Shown one piece after another: positions 28,895 through 37,345 of a stretch of DNA of 58,173 nucleotides (within the stretch, counting starts at the first letter, position 1; every line of letters starts with the position of its first letter). The DNA comes from Azonexus sp. GTDB taxonomy: Bacteria; Pseudomonadota; Gammaproteobacteria; Burkholderiales; Rhodocyclaceae. The notes beneath the pieces are model-generated. The model was not told where the DNA came from and ran no database searches. It worked only from the letters and a program-made list of their open reading frames with translations. Location of the stretch: assembly GCA_017983615.1 (NCBI GenBank), contig JAGOBB010000015.1:1-58173 (forward strand), given 5' to 3'. Position numbers and translations under genes: made by a program.

Positions 28895-30694
28895 ATGAAA
28901 ATCGGTTTTATTTCCGCGCTAGTCGTTTCGCTGTCGCTCGCCGCCTGCACGGCCCCCTCGCCACGTGAACCGCTCAAGGGGCACCTCAACACGGACACCC
29001 CGGCGCCGGTCGCCAAAACCGGCAGCATCCCGGCGCCCGTCCAGCAGACGCTCGCCCTGCCCAAGCCTCAAGCAGCCCGCAAAGCCGAAACCTATAGCGT
29101 CGTCGTCAACAACGTGCCGGTCAGTGACCTGCTGTTCGCGCTGGCCCGCGACGCCAAAGTCAATGTAGATATCCATCCCGGCATCACCGGCACCGTCACC
29201 CTGAATGCCATCGACCAGACCCTGCCGCAACTGCTGACCCGCATTGCCAAGCAGGTCGACATGCGTTTCGAACTGGATGGTCCGAATCTGGCCGTCATGC
29301 CGGACTCGCCCTTCCTGAAGCATTACAAGGTCGACTACGTGAACATGGCGCGCAACGTCACCGGCACCGTATCGACCAACACGCAGATTGCTACCGGCAC
29401 GCCAAGCAGCGGCGGTGCGCAAGGCGCTGGCGGCAGCACCGGCGGGAATACCGGCAACATTTCCAACACGCGGATCGACAACACCTCGCGCAACCAGTTC
29501 TGGGAATCGCTGGAAAAGAACATCAAGGACCTGCTGCGCGAAACGGACAAGATCCTGCCTGAGGGATCGAGTGAAACGGTAGTCGAACAGACCAGCGCCC
29601 AGACCGCCTCCGGCGCCGCAGCGCTGCCGCAAGGTATTGGTCAGCGGGCGGCGCAGGCGGTCGCCAACGCCCTGCAGACCAACCCGAGCCCGAACTCGAC
29701 CAGCCAGGCGGTAGGCAATTCGGTCGTTCGTCGCAATACCTTCCGCGAGGCGGCTTCGGTGATCATCAACGCCGAAAGCGGCGTCATTACCGTCCGCGCC
29801 ACCCAGCGCCAGCATGACCGGATCCAGGAATTCATCGACCGGGTGATCAACTCCGCCCGCCGGCAGGTGCTGATCGAGGCAACCATCGTCGAGGTCACCC
29901 TGAACGATGGATACCAGCAGGGGATCAACTGGACCCAGCTGGCCAGTGGCGGCACCCTGAACTTCATCGGCGACAGCCTGACCAAGAACGCCATCAACCT
30001 GAGTTACACCAAGAACGGCCATCCCGATGCCCTGGTCACCATGCTCAACACCTTTGGCACGACCAAGGTTCTGTCCAGCCCCCGGCTCTCGGTGATGAAC
30101 AACCAGACCGCCCTGTTGAAGGTGGTCGAAAACTACGTCTATTTCAGCGTCAAGGCCGATACGACCACGACGGCCAACGTCGGTACGACCACGGCCTACA
30201 CGACGACACCGCAGTCGGTATCCGTCGGACTCGTCGTCAGCGTTACCCCGCAAATCAGCGACAGCGATGCAGTGACCCTGAACGTCCGCCCGACCATCAC
30301 CAGCGTCGCCCGCGAGGTGCTGGATCCGAATCCCGACCTCAGGAAGAACGACATCAGCAATCTCGTACCAGTCATCCGGACCCGCGAAATCGAGTCGGTC
30401 ATGCGCGTCGCCAGCGGCAACATCGCCATCCTTGGCGGCCTGATGGAAGACAAGATCGACTACCAGACCAAGCGCGTCCCGCTGCTCGGGCAGATTCCAC
30501 TCGCCGGCGAACTGGTCAACAACCGCAACAACGCCGCCCAGAAAACCGAACTGGTCATCTTCCTGCGCCCGGTCGTCATCAAGGATGCCAGCCTGGACGG
30601 CGATTACGCGGGAATGCGCGGCTTCCTGCCTGGCGAATCCTTCTTCGCCCAGCCCAATGAAGCGCAGCCGTTCAACGTTGCCCCGAGCCGCTGA
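28895..30694 (+). CDS. mshL: MSHA-type pilus secretin MshL
   Basis: The 599-residue protein is an outer-membrane lipoprotein secretin: the signal peptide ends LSLAACTAP (lipobox LAAC), with an STN domain at about residues 65-140 (VVVNNVPVSDLLFALARDAK) and the secretin domain in the C-terminal 300 residues (VLIEATIVEVTLNDGYQQGI, VPLLGQIPLAGELVNNRNN). A Gly/Asn-rich linker around residues 165-205 is unusual in composition. The start is ATG at 28895; the 103-bp spacer before it shows no obvious promoter. Confidence 0.92.
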   Translation: MKIGFISALVVSLSLAACTAPSPREPLKGHLNTDTPAPVAKTGSIPAPVQQTLALPKPQAARKAETYSVVVNNVPVSDLLFALARDAKVNVDIHPGITGTVTLNAIDQTLPQLLTRIAKQVDMRFELDGPNLAVMPDSPFLKHYKVDYVNMARNVTGTVSTNTQIATGTPSSGGAQGAGGSTGGNTGNISNTRIDNTSRNQFWESLEKNIKDLLRETDKILPEGSSETVVEQTSAQTASGAAALPQGIGQRAAQAVANALQTNPSPNSTSQAVGNSVVRRNTFREAASVIINAESGVITVRATQRQHDRIQEFIDRVINSARRQVLIEATIVEVTLNDGYQQGINWTQLASGGTLNFIGDSLTKNAINLSYTKNGHPDALVTMLNTFGTTKVLSSPRLSVMNNQTALLKVVENYVYFSVKADTTTTANVGTTTAYTTTPQSVSVGLVVSVTPQISDSDAVTLNVRPTITSVAREVLDPNPDLRKNDISNLVPVIRTREIESVMRVASGNIAILGGLMEDKIDYQTKRVPLLGQIPLAGELVNNRNNAAQKTELVIFLRPVVIKDASLDGDYAGMRGFLPGESFFAQPNEAQPFNVAPSR

Positions 30695-30703
30695 GGTCAG
30701 CGC

Positions 30704-31960
30704 ATGAGCCTGTTGATGGATGCCCTGAAACGGGCGGAAACCGCCAAGCAGGAGAGCGGTCGGACGCAATTCAGCCAGCCAGGCGCGGTGCCGGACGACG
30801 GTCTCAGCCTGGAACCCATCCCGGGCGAAACCTCGCGGACCAACGCCAATCCGCTGCCGGATCTCGCCTCGCATCTCGATGCGGTCGATGCCGACCTGGC
30901 TAGCGCAGCCCTTCCGGCTGCGCGGCCCGCCAATGTACCGAACCGCCCTCCCCCTCCGCCGGCCACGGCACCCAGCGAACCACGCGAGGCCGTGCGCAAC
31001 GCTTTCGCGGCGAAACTGACCAGCCAGCCGCCGTCGCGCCTGCCGCTATGGCTGGCACTGGGGACGCTTGGCCTGGCCGGCCTCGGCATTGGCGGCTATG
31101 TCTGGTACCAGATGAGCGCGATGAACCGTGGCACGCTGGCTGCCGGTTCGCAGCCCGCGGCAGCCAGGCAAACACCGCCGCCTTCGCCGGCGGTGCCGGC
31201 CGTACCGATTACGCCGCCTGCGGTTTTTGCCCCTTCCGGGCAGCCGACCGTAGCATTTGCCCCGGCGCCGCCCGAAACGCCGCTTTTTGCGCCGCGCCGC
31301 GATAGCCGTCCGGCGCCGCCGCCAAGCGACGACGAAGTGCAGTCCAACCAGCCGATTCGTCTCGTTCGCACCCGCCCGGAACTCGATGCCCATCTCGTCC
31401 GTGGCCATGCCACACTGGAGCGCGGCGAAATGGAAGCGGCGCGCCGCGAGTTCGAGCAGGTCCTGCAACGCGACCCGAACAGCACCGACGCCTTGCTCGC
31501 CCTGGCCGCCATCGCCCAGCGCCAGGGCCGCACGGGCGACGCCGATGGTTTGCGTCAGCGGGCGCTGATCGCCAACCCGAGCGACGCTGCAGCACAGGCC
31601 GCGACGCTGAGCGGCACGGCCGCCGAAGCCGACCCGCAAACGGCCGAAAGCCGCCTGAAGACACTGCTCTCGTCACAACCCGAATCGGCCGCACTCAACT
31701 TCGCGCTGGGCAACCTGTATTCCCGCCAGAGTCGCTGGGCAGAAGCACAGCAGGTCTATTTCAACGCCGTTGCCGCCGACGGCGACAACCCGGACTATCT
31801 GTTCAACCTCGCAGTCAGTCTCGACCACCTGCGCCAGCCGCGCCTGGCCGCCCAGCATTATCGGCTGGCCCTCGATGCCTCGGGCAAGCGCCCGGCCGGC
31901 TTCGACCGCGACAAGGCGCAGAAGCGCCTGAGCGAACTGCAAGCCGAGTCGCCGCACTGA
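30704..31960 (+). CDS. mshN: TPR pilus biogenesis protein (MshN-like)
   Basis: The 418-residue protein starts MSLLMDALKRAETAKQESGR, the conserved cytosolic start of MshN/GspB-like proteins. A membrane segment follows (LGTLGLAGLGIGGYVWYQM, about 115-135), then a Pro/Ala-rich periplasmic linker and about four TPR units from residue 225 on (ATLERGEMEAARREFEQVLQ, and further). The linker carries an in-frame copy of the dispersed repeat (about residues 174-187). It lies 9 bp after mshL. Confidence 0.82.
   Translation: MSLLMDALKRAETAKQESGRTQFSQPGAVPDDGLSLEPIPGETSRTNANPLPDLASHLDAVDADLASAALPAARPANVPNRPPPPPATAPSEPREAVRNAFAAKLTSQPPSRLPLWLALGTLGLAGLGIGGYVWYQMSAMNRGTLAAGSQPAAARQTPPPSPAVPAVPITPPAVFAPSGQPTVAFAPAPPETPLFAPRRDSRPAPPPSDDEVQSNQPIRLVRTRPELDAHLVRGHATLERGEMEAARREFEQVLQRDPNSTDALLALAAIAQRQGRTGDADGLRQRALIANPSDAAAQAATLSGTAAEADPQTAESRLKTLLSSQPESAALNFALGNLYSRQSRWAEAQQVYFNAVAADGDNPDYLFNLAVSLDHLRQPRLAAQHYRLALDASGKRPAGFDRDKAQKRLSELQAESPH
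31222..31262 (-). repeat. Dispersed 40-bp repeat, copy 7 (inside mshN)
   Basis: GGTTTTTGCCCCTTCCGGGC, then AGCCGACCGTAGCATTTGCC. Here the repeat is antisense to its orientation in tatC and mlaB. It encodes part of the Pro-rich linker (FAPSGQPTVAFAP). Confidence 0.75.
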
Positions 31961-31967
31961 CAACGCC

Positions 31968-33674
31968 ATGAGTACATCTGCCCTCCAGCGCCGCCCCCTC
32001 GGCCAAATCCTGATCTCCGAAGGCATCCTTTCGGAAGATCAGTTGCGCATTGCGCTGCTCGAGCAGATGAAGCAGAACCAGCCGATCGGCAAGCTGCTGG
32101 TCTCGCTGGGCTTCGTGACCGAGGCCACACTGCGCCACGCGCTGTCGGAAAACCTCGGCAAGCAGAGCATCGATCTCTCGCACGCTGTCATTGACCCACA
32201 GGCCGTGAAGCTGGTGCCGCGCGATCTGGCCAAGCGCCACCATCTGCTGCCGCTCGACTACGACCGCCAGAACAACCGGCTGGCGCTGGCCATTTCCGAC
32301 ATCAACGACATCGTCGGCCTCGACCGCGTTCGCGCCCAACTACCCGAGGGCACCGAGATCGAAACGCTGCTCGCCGGCGAATCGGAAATCGACCACGCCA
32401 TCGACCAGTATTACGGCCACGAACTGTCGATCGACGGCATTCTGCACGAAATTGAAACGGGCGAAATCGACTGGCACAGTCTGTCGACCACCGACGACGA
32501 ATACAGCCAGCCGGTCGTCCGCCTGATCGATTCGATCCTGACCGACGCCGTCAAGCGCGAGGCCTCGGACATCCACTTCGAGCCGGAAGCCAACTTCCTG
32601 CGCATCCGCTACCGCATCGACGGCATGCTGCGCCAGATCCGCGCCCTGCACAAATCGTACTGGCCGGCGATGACCGTACGCATCAAGGTGCTGGCCGGCA
32701 TGAACATCGCCGAGATGCGGGCGCCGCAGGATGGCCGGATCGGCCTGACGGTCTCCGGCCGGCCGATCGACTTTCGCGTCGCCAGCCAGCCGACCATCCA
32801 CGGCGAAAACATTGTGCTGCGCATCCTCGACCGGCAAAAAGGCATCGTGCCGCTGGAGCAGCTTGGCCTGGCCGAGGAACACCTGCACCAGCTGAAGCTG
32901 ATGATTTCCCGACCAGAAGGCATCATTCTGGTTACCGGCCCGACCGGCAGCGGCAAGACGACGACGCTTTACTCGGTGTTGAACCACATCAACGCCGAGG
33001 GCATCCACATCATGACCCTCGAAGACCCGGTCGAATACCCGATGGCGATGGTTCGCCAGACCTCGGTCTCGGAAACCGCCAAGCTCGATTTCGCCAACGG
33101 CATCCGTTCGATGATGCGCCAGGACCCGGACGTCATTCTGGTCGGCGAGGTACGCGATGCCGAGACGGCCGAAATGGCCTTCCGCGCGGCAATGACCGGC
33201 CATCAGGTGTACACCACCCTGCACACCAACTCGGCCATCGGCGCCGTGCCACGCCTGCTCGACATCGGCGTGCTGCCCGACATCCTGGCCGGCAACATCA
33301 TCGGCATCGTCGCCCAGCGCCTGATCCGTCGCCTGTGCGAACACTGCAAGACACCCTACCATGCCGAGGCGCACGAAATCCGCCTGCTCGGGTCACTCGG
33401 CGAAGGGCCACGCCCGGTGCTGTTCCGCGCTACCGGCTGCGAACTGTGCGACTTCCAGGGGTATCGCGGCCGCATCGCGATCATGGAATTGCTGCGCATC
33501 GACGCCGGCATCGATGAACTGATCGCCCGCCGCGCGACCACCCACGAAATCCGCGCCCGCGCCGTGCTGCAGGGCTTCACGACGCTGGCCGACGACGGCA
33601 TGCACCGCGTGCTCAACGGCACCACCTCGCTCGAGGAACTGGCCCGCGTCGTCGACCTGACCGACCGGATGTAG
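31968..33674 (+). CDS. mshE: Pilus extension ATPase MshE with c-di-GMP-binding MshEN domain
   Basis: The 568-residue GspE/PilB-family ATPase has Walker A TGPTGSGKTTTLYS, the Asp box HIMTLEDPVEYPM, Walker B RQDPDVILVGEVRDAETA, the His box TGHQVYTTLHTNSA and the zinc-type CEHCKTPY...CELCDFQGY pair. The first 60 residues carry two MshEN motifs (RPLGQILISEGILSEDQL and IGKLLVSLGFVTEATL), the c-di-GMP site of MshE, so pilus extension is probably governed by c-di-GMP. It lies 7 bp after mshN. Confidence 0.94.
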   Translation: MSTSALQRRPLGQILISEGILSEDQLRIALLEQMKQNQPIGKLLVSLGFVTEATLRHALSENLGKQSIDLSHAVIDPQAVKLVPRDLAKRHHLLPLDYDRQNNRLALAISDINDIVGLDRVRAQLPEGTEIETLLAGESEIDHAIDQYYGHELSIDGILHEIETGEIDWHSLSTTDDEYSQPVVRLIDSILTDAVKREASDIHFEPEANFLRIRYRIDGMLRQIRALHKSYWPAMTVRIKVLAGMNIAEMRAPQDGRIGLTVSGRPIDFRVASQPTIHGENIVLRILDRQKGIVPLEQLGLAEEHLHQLKLMISRPEGIILVTGPTGSGKTTTLYSVLNHINAEGIHIMTLEDPVEYPMAMVRQTSVSETAKLDFANGIRSMMRQDPDVILVGEVRDAETAEMAFRAAMTGHQVYTTLHTNSAIGAVPRLLDIGVLPDILAGNIIGIVAQRLIRRLCEHCKTPYHAEAHEIRLLGSLGEGPRPVLFRATGCELCDFQGYRGRIAIMELLRIDAGIDELIARRATTHEIRARAVLQGFTTLADDGMHRVLNGTTSLEELARVVDLTDRM

Positions 33675-33676
33675 CC

Positions 33677-34876
33677 ATGCTTTTCGACTACAAGGCGGTC
33701 AGCGTGGAGGGACGAATGGCCTACGGGCGCCTCGATGCGATCAATCTGGTCGACCTCGAGATGCGCCTCAAGCGGATGAACCTCGACCTGGTCAACGGCA
33801 CGCCAATCCACCATCGTTCGCTATTCGGCGGGCAGAAGGTGCCGCGTCCGGAACTGATCAATTTCTGCTTCCACCTCGAACACCTGACCCGGGCCGGCGT
33901 GCCCATCCTCGAAGGGCTGACCGACCTGCGCGACTCGGTCGAGCACCCACGCTTCCGCGAAGTGATGGCCGGGCTGATCGAGAGCATCGAGGGCGGCCAG
34001 ACGCTGTCGCAAGGCATGGCCACCCACCCTGACATCTTCAGCCAGGTGTTCTGCAATCTGGTCCGCGCCGGCGAAGCGAGCGGCCAGTTGCCCGACGTGC
34101 TGGCCAGCCTGACCGAGTCGCTGAAGTGGGAAGACGAACTGGCGACGCACACCAAGAAGCTGCTGATGTACCCGGCCTTCGTTGCTACGGTCGTGCTCTC
34201 GGCGACGGCTTTTCTGATGGTCTACATGGTCCCGCAGCTCAAGCTCTTCGTTAAGAACATGGGCCACGCACTGCCGATGCATACCCAGGTGCTGTTTTTT
34301 GTCTCCGACCTGCTGGTCAATTACTGGGCCGTCTTCCTGCTCCTGCCGATCATCGCCCTCGTCGCCGGGCAGGCGATCCTGCGCAGCGACCCGCTGGCCC
34401 GCACCCGCCTCGATGGCTTCAAGCTGCGTCTGCCGGTCGTCGGCCCCATCCTCAAGAAGATCATCCTCTCCCGCTTTGCCAACACCTTCGCCATGCTCTA
34501 CGCGTCAGGCATCCCGGTCCTCGAATCGATCCGCACAACGCAGCAGATCGTCGGCAACCGCGTCGTCCAGAAGGCGCTGGAGCGGGTCGAGCAGTCGATC
34601 CGCGAAGGCCAGAACGTGGCCGGCGCCTTTCGCGACGTCGGCATGTTCCCGCCGCTCGTCGTGCGCATGCTGCGCATCGGCGAAAGCACCGGTGGCCTCG
34701 ACAAGGCCCTGCTCAACGTCAGCTACTTCTACAATCGCGACGTCAAGGAATCGGTCGGCAAGGCCCAGGCGCTGATCGAGCCGATGCTCACCCTGTTCAT
34801 GGGCGCCCTGCTCGGCTGGATCATGCTTTCAGTCATCGGCCCCATCTACGACGTCATCAGCAAGATCAAAACGTGA
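33677..34876 (+). CDS. mshG: Pilus inner-membrane platform protein MshG (GspF/PilC family)
   Basis: The 399-residue protein has two GspF domains, each ending in a membrane helix: LTRAGVPILEGL and VRAGEASGQLPDVL in the first, ILSRFANTFAMLYASGIPVL and MLRIGESTGGLD in the second. It anchors the pilus motor in the membrane. It starts 2 bp after mshE, and the next gene overlaps its stop codon with a GTG start. Confidence 0.94.
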   Translation: MLFDYKAVSVEGRMAYGRLDAINLVDLEMRLKRMNLDLVNGTPIHHRSLFGGQKVPRPELINFCFHLEHLTRAGVPILEGLTDLRDSVEHPRFREVMAGLIESIEGGQTLSQGMATHPDIFSQVFCNLVRAGEASGQLPDVLASLTESLKWEDELATHTKKLLMYPAFVATVVLSATAFLMVYMVPQLKLFVKNMGHALPMHTQVLFFVSDLLVNYWAVFLLLPIIALVAGQAILRSDPLARTRLDGFKLRLPVVGPILKKIILSRFANTFAMLYASGIPVLESIRTTQQIVGNRVVQKALERVEQSIREGQNVAGAFRDVGMFPPLVVRMLRIGESTGGLDKALLNVSYFYNRDVKESVGKAQALIEPMLTLFMGALLGWIMLSVIGPIYDVISKIKT

Positions 34877-36381
34877 GCAGCCGCCTTCTCTACCTCAATG
34901 CCCAGCGCCTCTCGGCTTTTGCCTGGCAGGGCGGCCGCCTGCTGGCGGAGGGCGTCTTCGCCAGCGACGACGACGGCCTTCGGCAGTTTGCCGAGTATCT
35001 GACGGGGCACAGCGGCAGCGACTTCTCGCTGCTGGCCAACGTCGCCGAGGAAGGCCATGTCCAGGAACTGATTCCCTTCCTGCGCGGCGCCGACCGGCAG
35101 GCGCTGATCACTCGCAAGATCGGCCAGCACTTCCTCGGCACCTCGCTGGCGGCGGCCATCTCCCTCGGCTACGAGAAAACCCAGCGCAAGAATGAACGGG
35201 TTCTGCTCTCCGCACTGACCAACCCGGCGCATTTCGCGCCCTGGCTGCAAGCCATCGATACCGCCGAAGTCCCGCTCGCCGGCATCTACACCGTCGCCCA
35301 GCTGGGCGGCCAGCTGCTGAAAAAAATCGGCCAGAATGCCGGCCGCTGCCTGCTGCTGACGCTGCAGGATCAGTCGATCCGCGAAAGCTACCTGGTGGGC
35401 GGTCACGCCCATTTTTCGCGCATGGCGCCGCTGACCGACAGCAGCATCGGCGGCATCGCCCGCAGCTTCGCCGCCGAGGCGAGCAAGCTGCACCAGTATC
35501 TGATCGGCCAGCGCCTGATCGGCCGCGACGATGTCCTGCCGGTCTACATCGTCGCTCATCCGCTGAGCATCCCGGCCATCGAAAATGCCTGCCCGCCCCA
35601 GAGCCAGCTCGACTTCACGATCATCGACAGCCATGCCGCGGCGGCCCAGCTCAAGCTGCACACGCTGCCTGAGGACAACCGCAGCGACCAGCTGTTCCTG
35701 CACTTGCTGGCCACCGCGCCACCCAACCAGCAATTCGCCGGCGAGGCACATCGCCATCACTACCGGCTGGCCCAGATCCGCCACGGCCTGATCGCCGCCG
35801 GCCTGGTCGCCCTGCTCGGTGGCGCGCTGTTCGCCGCCAAAAACACTTTCGACGCCCACGCCCTGCGCGATGAGGCCGTTCGCCTGAAGGCCGAGGAGAC
35901 CGACCTCGCCCGGCGCTACCAGGAAATCTCGGCCACCTTCCCACAACTGGGCGTCGACAATGACACCCTGCGCCGCCTGACCGGCCGCTACGGCGAACTG
36001 CTGCGCCAGCAACGCCAGCCCGGCCCGGCCTACGCCCAGGTCAGCAGGGTACTCGACCGCATGCCGGCCATCGTGCTCGAAGGCATCGACTGGAAAAATG
36101 GCCAAAATATGCCATCGACCGTAGCATTTGCGGCCGACAACCCCGAAATCACCACCGTCCGCGCCTCGGTGCGTCTCGAACGCGCCGACACCCGGCAAAC
36201 CCTCGCCGTCTTCGAGCAATTCGTCGATGCGCTGAAAGGCGAGCCGGGCGTCACGGTCAAAGTGCTGCAACGCCCGTTCGACGTCGAATCCGGCACCGCC
36301 CTGCGCGGCGGCGACGGCATCGACGAAGCGGCGCCAGCCCGACCCTTTGCCGTCGAAATCACCCGGAGCAGCGCGCCATGA
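34873..36381 (+). CDS. mshI: MshI-like pilus assembly protein (PilM/PilN- or GspL-like)
   Basis: The 502-residue protein has a cytosolic actin-fold-like N-terminal part to about residue 300 (ALITRKIGQHFLGTSLAAA; QDQSIRESYLVGG), a single membrane helix (HGLIAAGLVALLGGALFAAK, about 303-322) and a periplasmic coiled coil and ferredoxin-like end. That is the layout of PilM and PilN joined, or of GspL. It starts with GTG overlapping the mshG stop. An in-frame dispersed-repeat copy encodes about residues 407-420. Confidence 0.75.
   Translation: MSSRLLYLNAQRLSAFAWQGGRLLAEGVFASDDDGLRQFAEYLTGHSGSDFSLLANVAEEGHVQELIPFLRGADRQALITRKIGQHFLGTSLAAAISLGYEKTQRKNERVLLSALTNPAHFAPWLQAIDTAEVPLAGIYTVAQLGGQLLKKIGQNAGRCLLLTLQDQSIRESYLVGGHAHFSRMAPLTDSSIGGIARSFAAEASKLHQYLIGQRLIGRDDVLPVYIVAHPLSIPAIENACPPQSQLDFTIIDSHAAAAQLKLHTLPEDNRSDQLFLHLLATAPPNQQFAGEAHRHHYRLAQIRHGLIAAGLVALLGGALFAAKNTFDAHALRDEAVRLKAEETDLARRYQEISATFPQLGVDNDTLRRLTGRYGELLRQQRQPGPAYAQVSRVLDRMPAIVLEGIDWKNGQNMPSTVAFAADNPEITTVRASVRLERADTRQTLAVFEQFVDALKGEPGVTVKVLQRPFDVESGTALRGGDGIDEAAPARPFAVEITRSSAP
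36092..36132 (-). repeat. Dispersed 40-bp repeat, copy 8 (inside mshI)
   Basis: GGAAAAATGGCCAAAATATG, then CCATCGACCGTAGCATTTGC. The tail is partly inverted relative to other copies. It is translated in the periplasmic region of MshI. Confidence 0.65.
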
Positions 36382-36980
36382 CGCTGACTCGCCGCGACCT
36401 TCGCAAGCTAGCCCTGCCGCTGGCCGCCATGCTGGTGCTGCTGCTCGTTGCCGGGCTGCTCGCCTGGAATACACAGTCCGATGCCACCCTGGCCGAACGG
36501 GAACGTAACGCAGCCATTGCCGCGCGCAACCAGATCGACCAGCGCCTGCGCCAAGTGCGCAACGAAGAGCAGGAAATCAAGGAGCGCGCCCACCTTCTCC
36601 AGCGCCTGCAAAGCGCCGGGATCGCCGGCGAAGAGCACCGCCTAGACTGGATGGAACTGCTCCGCGACACCCAGCGCGACCTGCGCCTGCCCGGCATGAA
36701 ATACGAGTTCGGCGCCCAGACCACCCTCGATGGCGGCAAGCTCGCCCCAGATGGCTGGTACGCCAGCCCGCTGCGCATCCAGTTCCGCCTGCTGCATGAA
36801 GGCGACCTGCTCAACTTCCTCGCCCGCATCCAGAAAAACGCCAGCGCGCTGGTTCTCGTCCGCGCCTGCAAACTCGGCCCCCTGCCGGGCCAGCCTGACG
36901 CCCGGGCCGCCATGGCGCAACTGGGCGCCGAATGCGAGATGCAGTGGCTGACCGTCCGCCGCCCGCCGGGCAAGGGCTGA
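36378..36980 (+). CDS. PilO/MshJ-position inner-membrane pilus protein
   Basis: The 200-residue protein has one N-terminal membrane helix (KLALPLAAMLVLLLVAGLLAW), a coiled coil to about residue 85 (ERERNAAIAARNQIDQRLRQ and following), and a small alpha/beta periplasmic domain. It has the size, topology and position of MshJ/PilO, which partners MshI/PilN in the alignment complex. Sequence similarity to MshJ is not evident by eye, so the name rests on layout and position. It overlaps mshI by 4 bp. Confidence 0.65.
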   Translation: MTLTRRDLRKLALPLAAMLVLLLVAGLLAWNTQSDATLAERERNAAIAARNQIDQRLRQVRNEEQEIKERAHLLQRLQSAGIAGEEHRLDWMELLRDTQRDLRLPGMKYEFGAQTTLDGGKLAPDGWYASPLRIQFRLLHEGDLLNFLARIQKNASALVLVRACKLGPLPGQPDARAAMAQLGAECEMQWLTVRRPPGKG

Positions 36981-36982
36981 CC

Positions 36983-37345
36983 ATGCAGCGCCTGACCATC
37001 GCCTTGCTGCTCGCCCTGGCCACAGCCCCCAGCCTGGCCAACCCGGCCCCGCTCGGCCGCCTGTTCTTCGACGCCGAGCAACGCGCCCGGCTCGACCTCC
37101 AGCGCCAGCGCAACCCCGGCTTCCTGCCCAACGCCGACGACGAGGCCAGCATCACCATCAACGGCGAAGTGCGCAGCAGCAACGGCCGGCGCACCCGCTG
37201 GATCAACGGCGAGGTCAATTGGGAAGGCAGCGCCCCCGCCGCCCCGGTCCCGGTCGGCGACACCTTCAACCCAGCCACCGGCGAGCGCGAAAGCCTGCTC
37301 CGCGACGGCCGCATCCAGATCAAGCGCGGCACCCCGGCCCGATGA
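36983..37345 (+). CDS. MshK-position small periplasmic protein
   Basis: The 120-residue exported protein has a signal peptide (MQRLTIALLLALATAPSLAN). The mature part has LGRLFFDAEQRARLDLQRQR and a C-terminal INGEVRSSNGRRTRWINGE repeat-like beta region. It is in the place of MshK/PilP, the periplasmic link to the secretin. The start ATG at 36983 begins the signal peptide; it lies 2 bp after the previous gene and overlaps the next by 4 bp. Confidence 0.65.
   Translation: MQRLTIALLLALATAPSLANPAPLGRLFFDAEQRARLDLQRQRNPGFLPNADDEASITINGEVRSSNGRRTRWINGEVNWEGSAPAAPVPVGDTFNPATGERESLLRDGRIQIKRGTPAR

Noticed and set aside
28919-30874. A 651-codon open frame opposite mshL
   Set aside because: It is antisense to the secretin, low in lysine, without a motif or a Shine-Dalgarno.
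34182-34193. TGCTACGGTCGT inside mshG as a repeat copy
   Set aside because: Only the 10-base centre matches, and it encodes ordinary membrane-helix residues.
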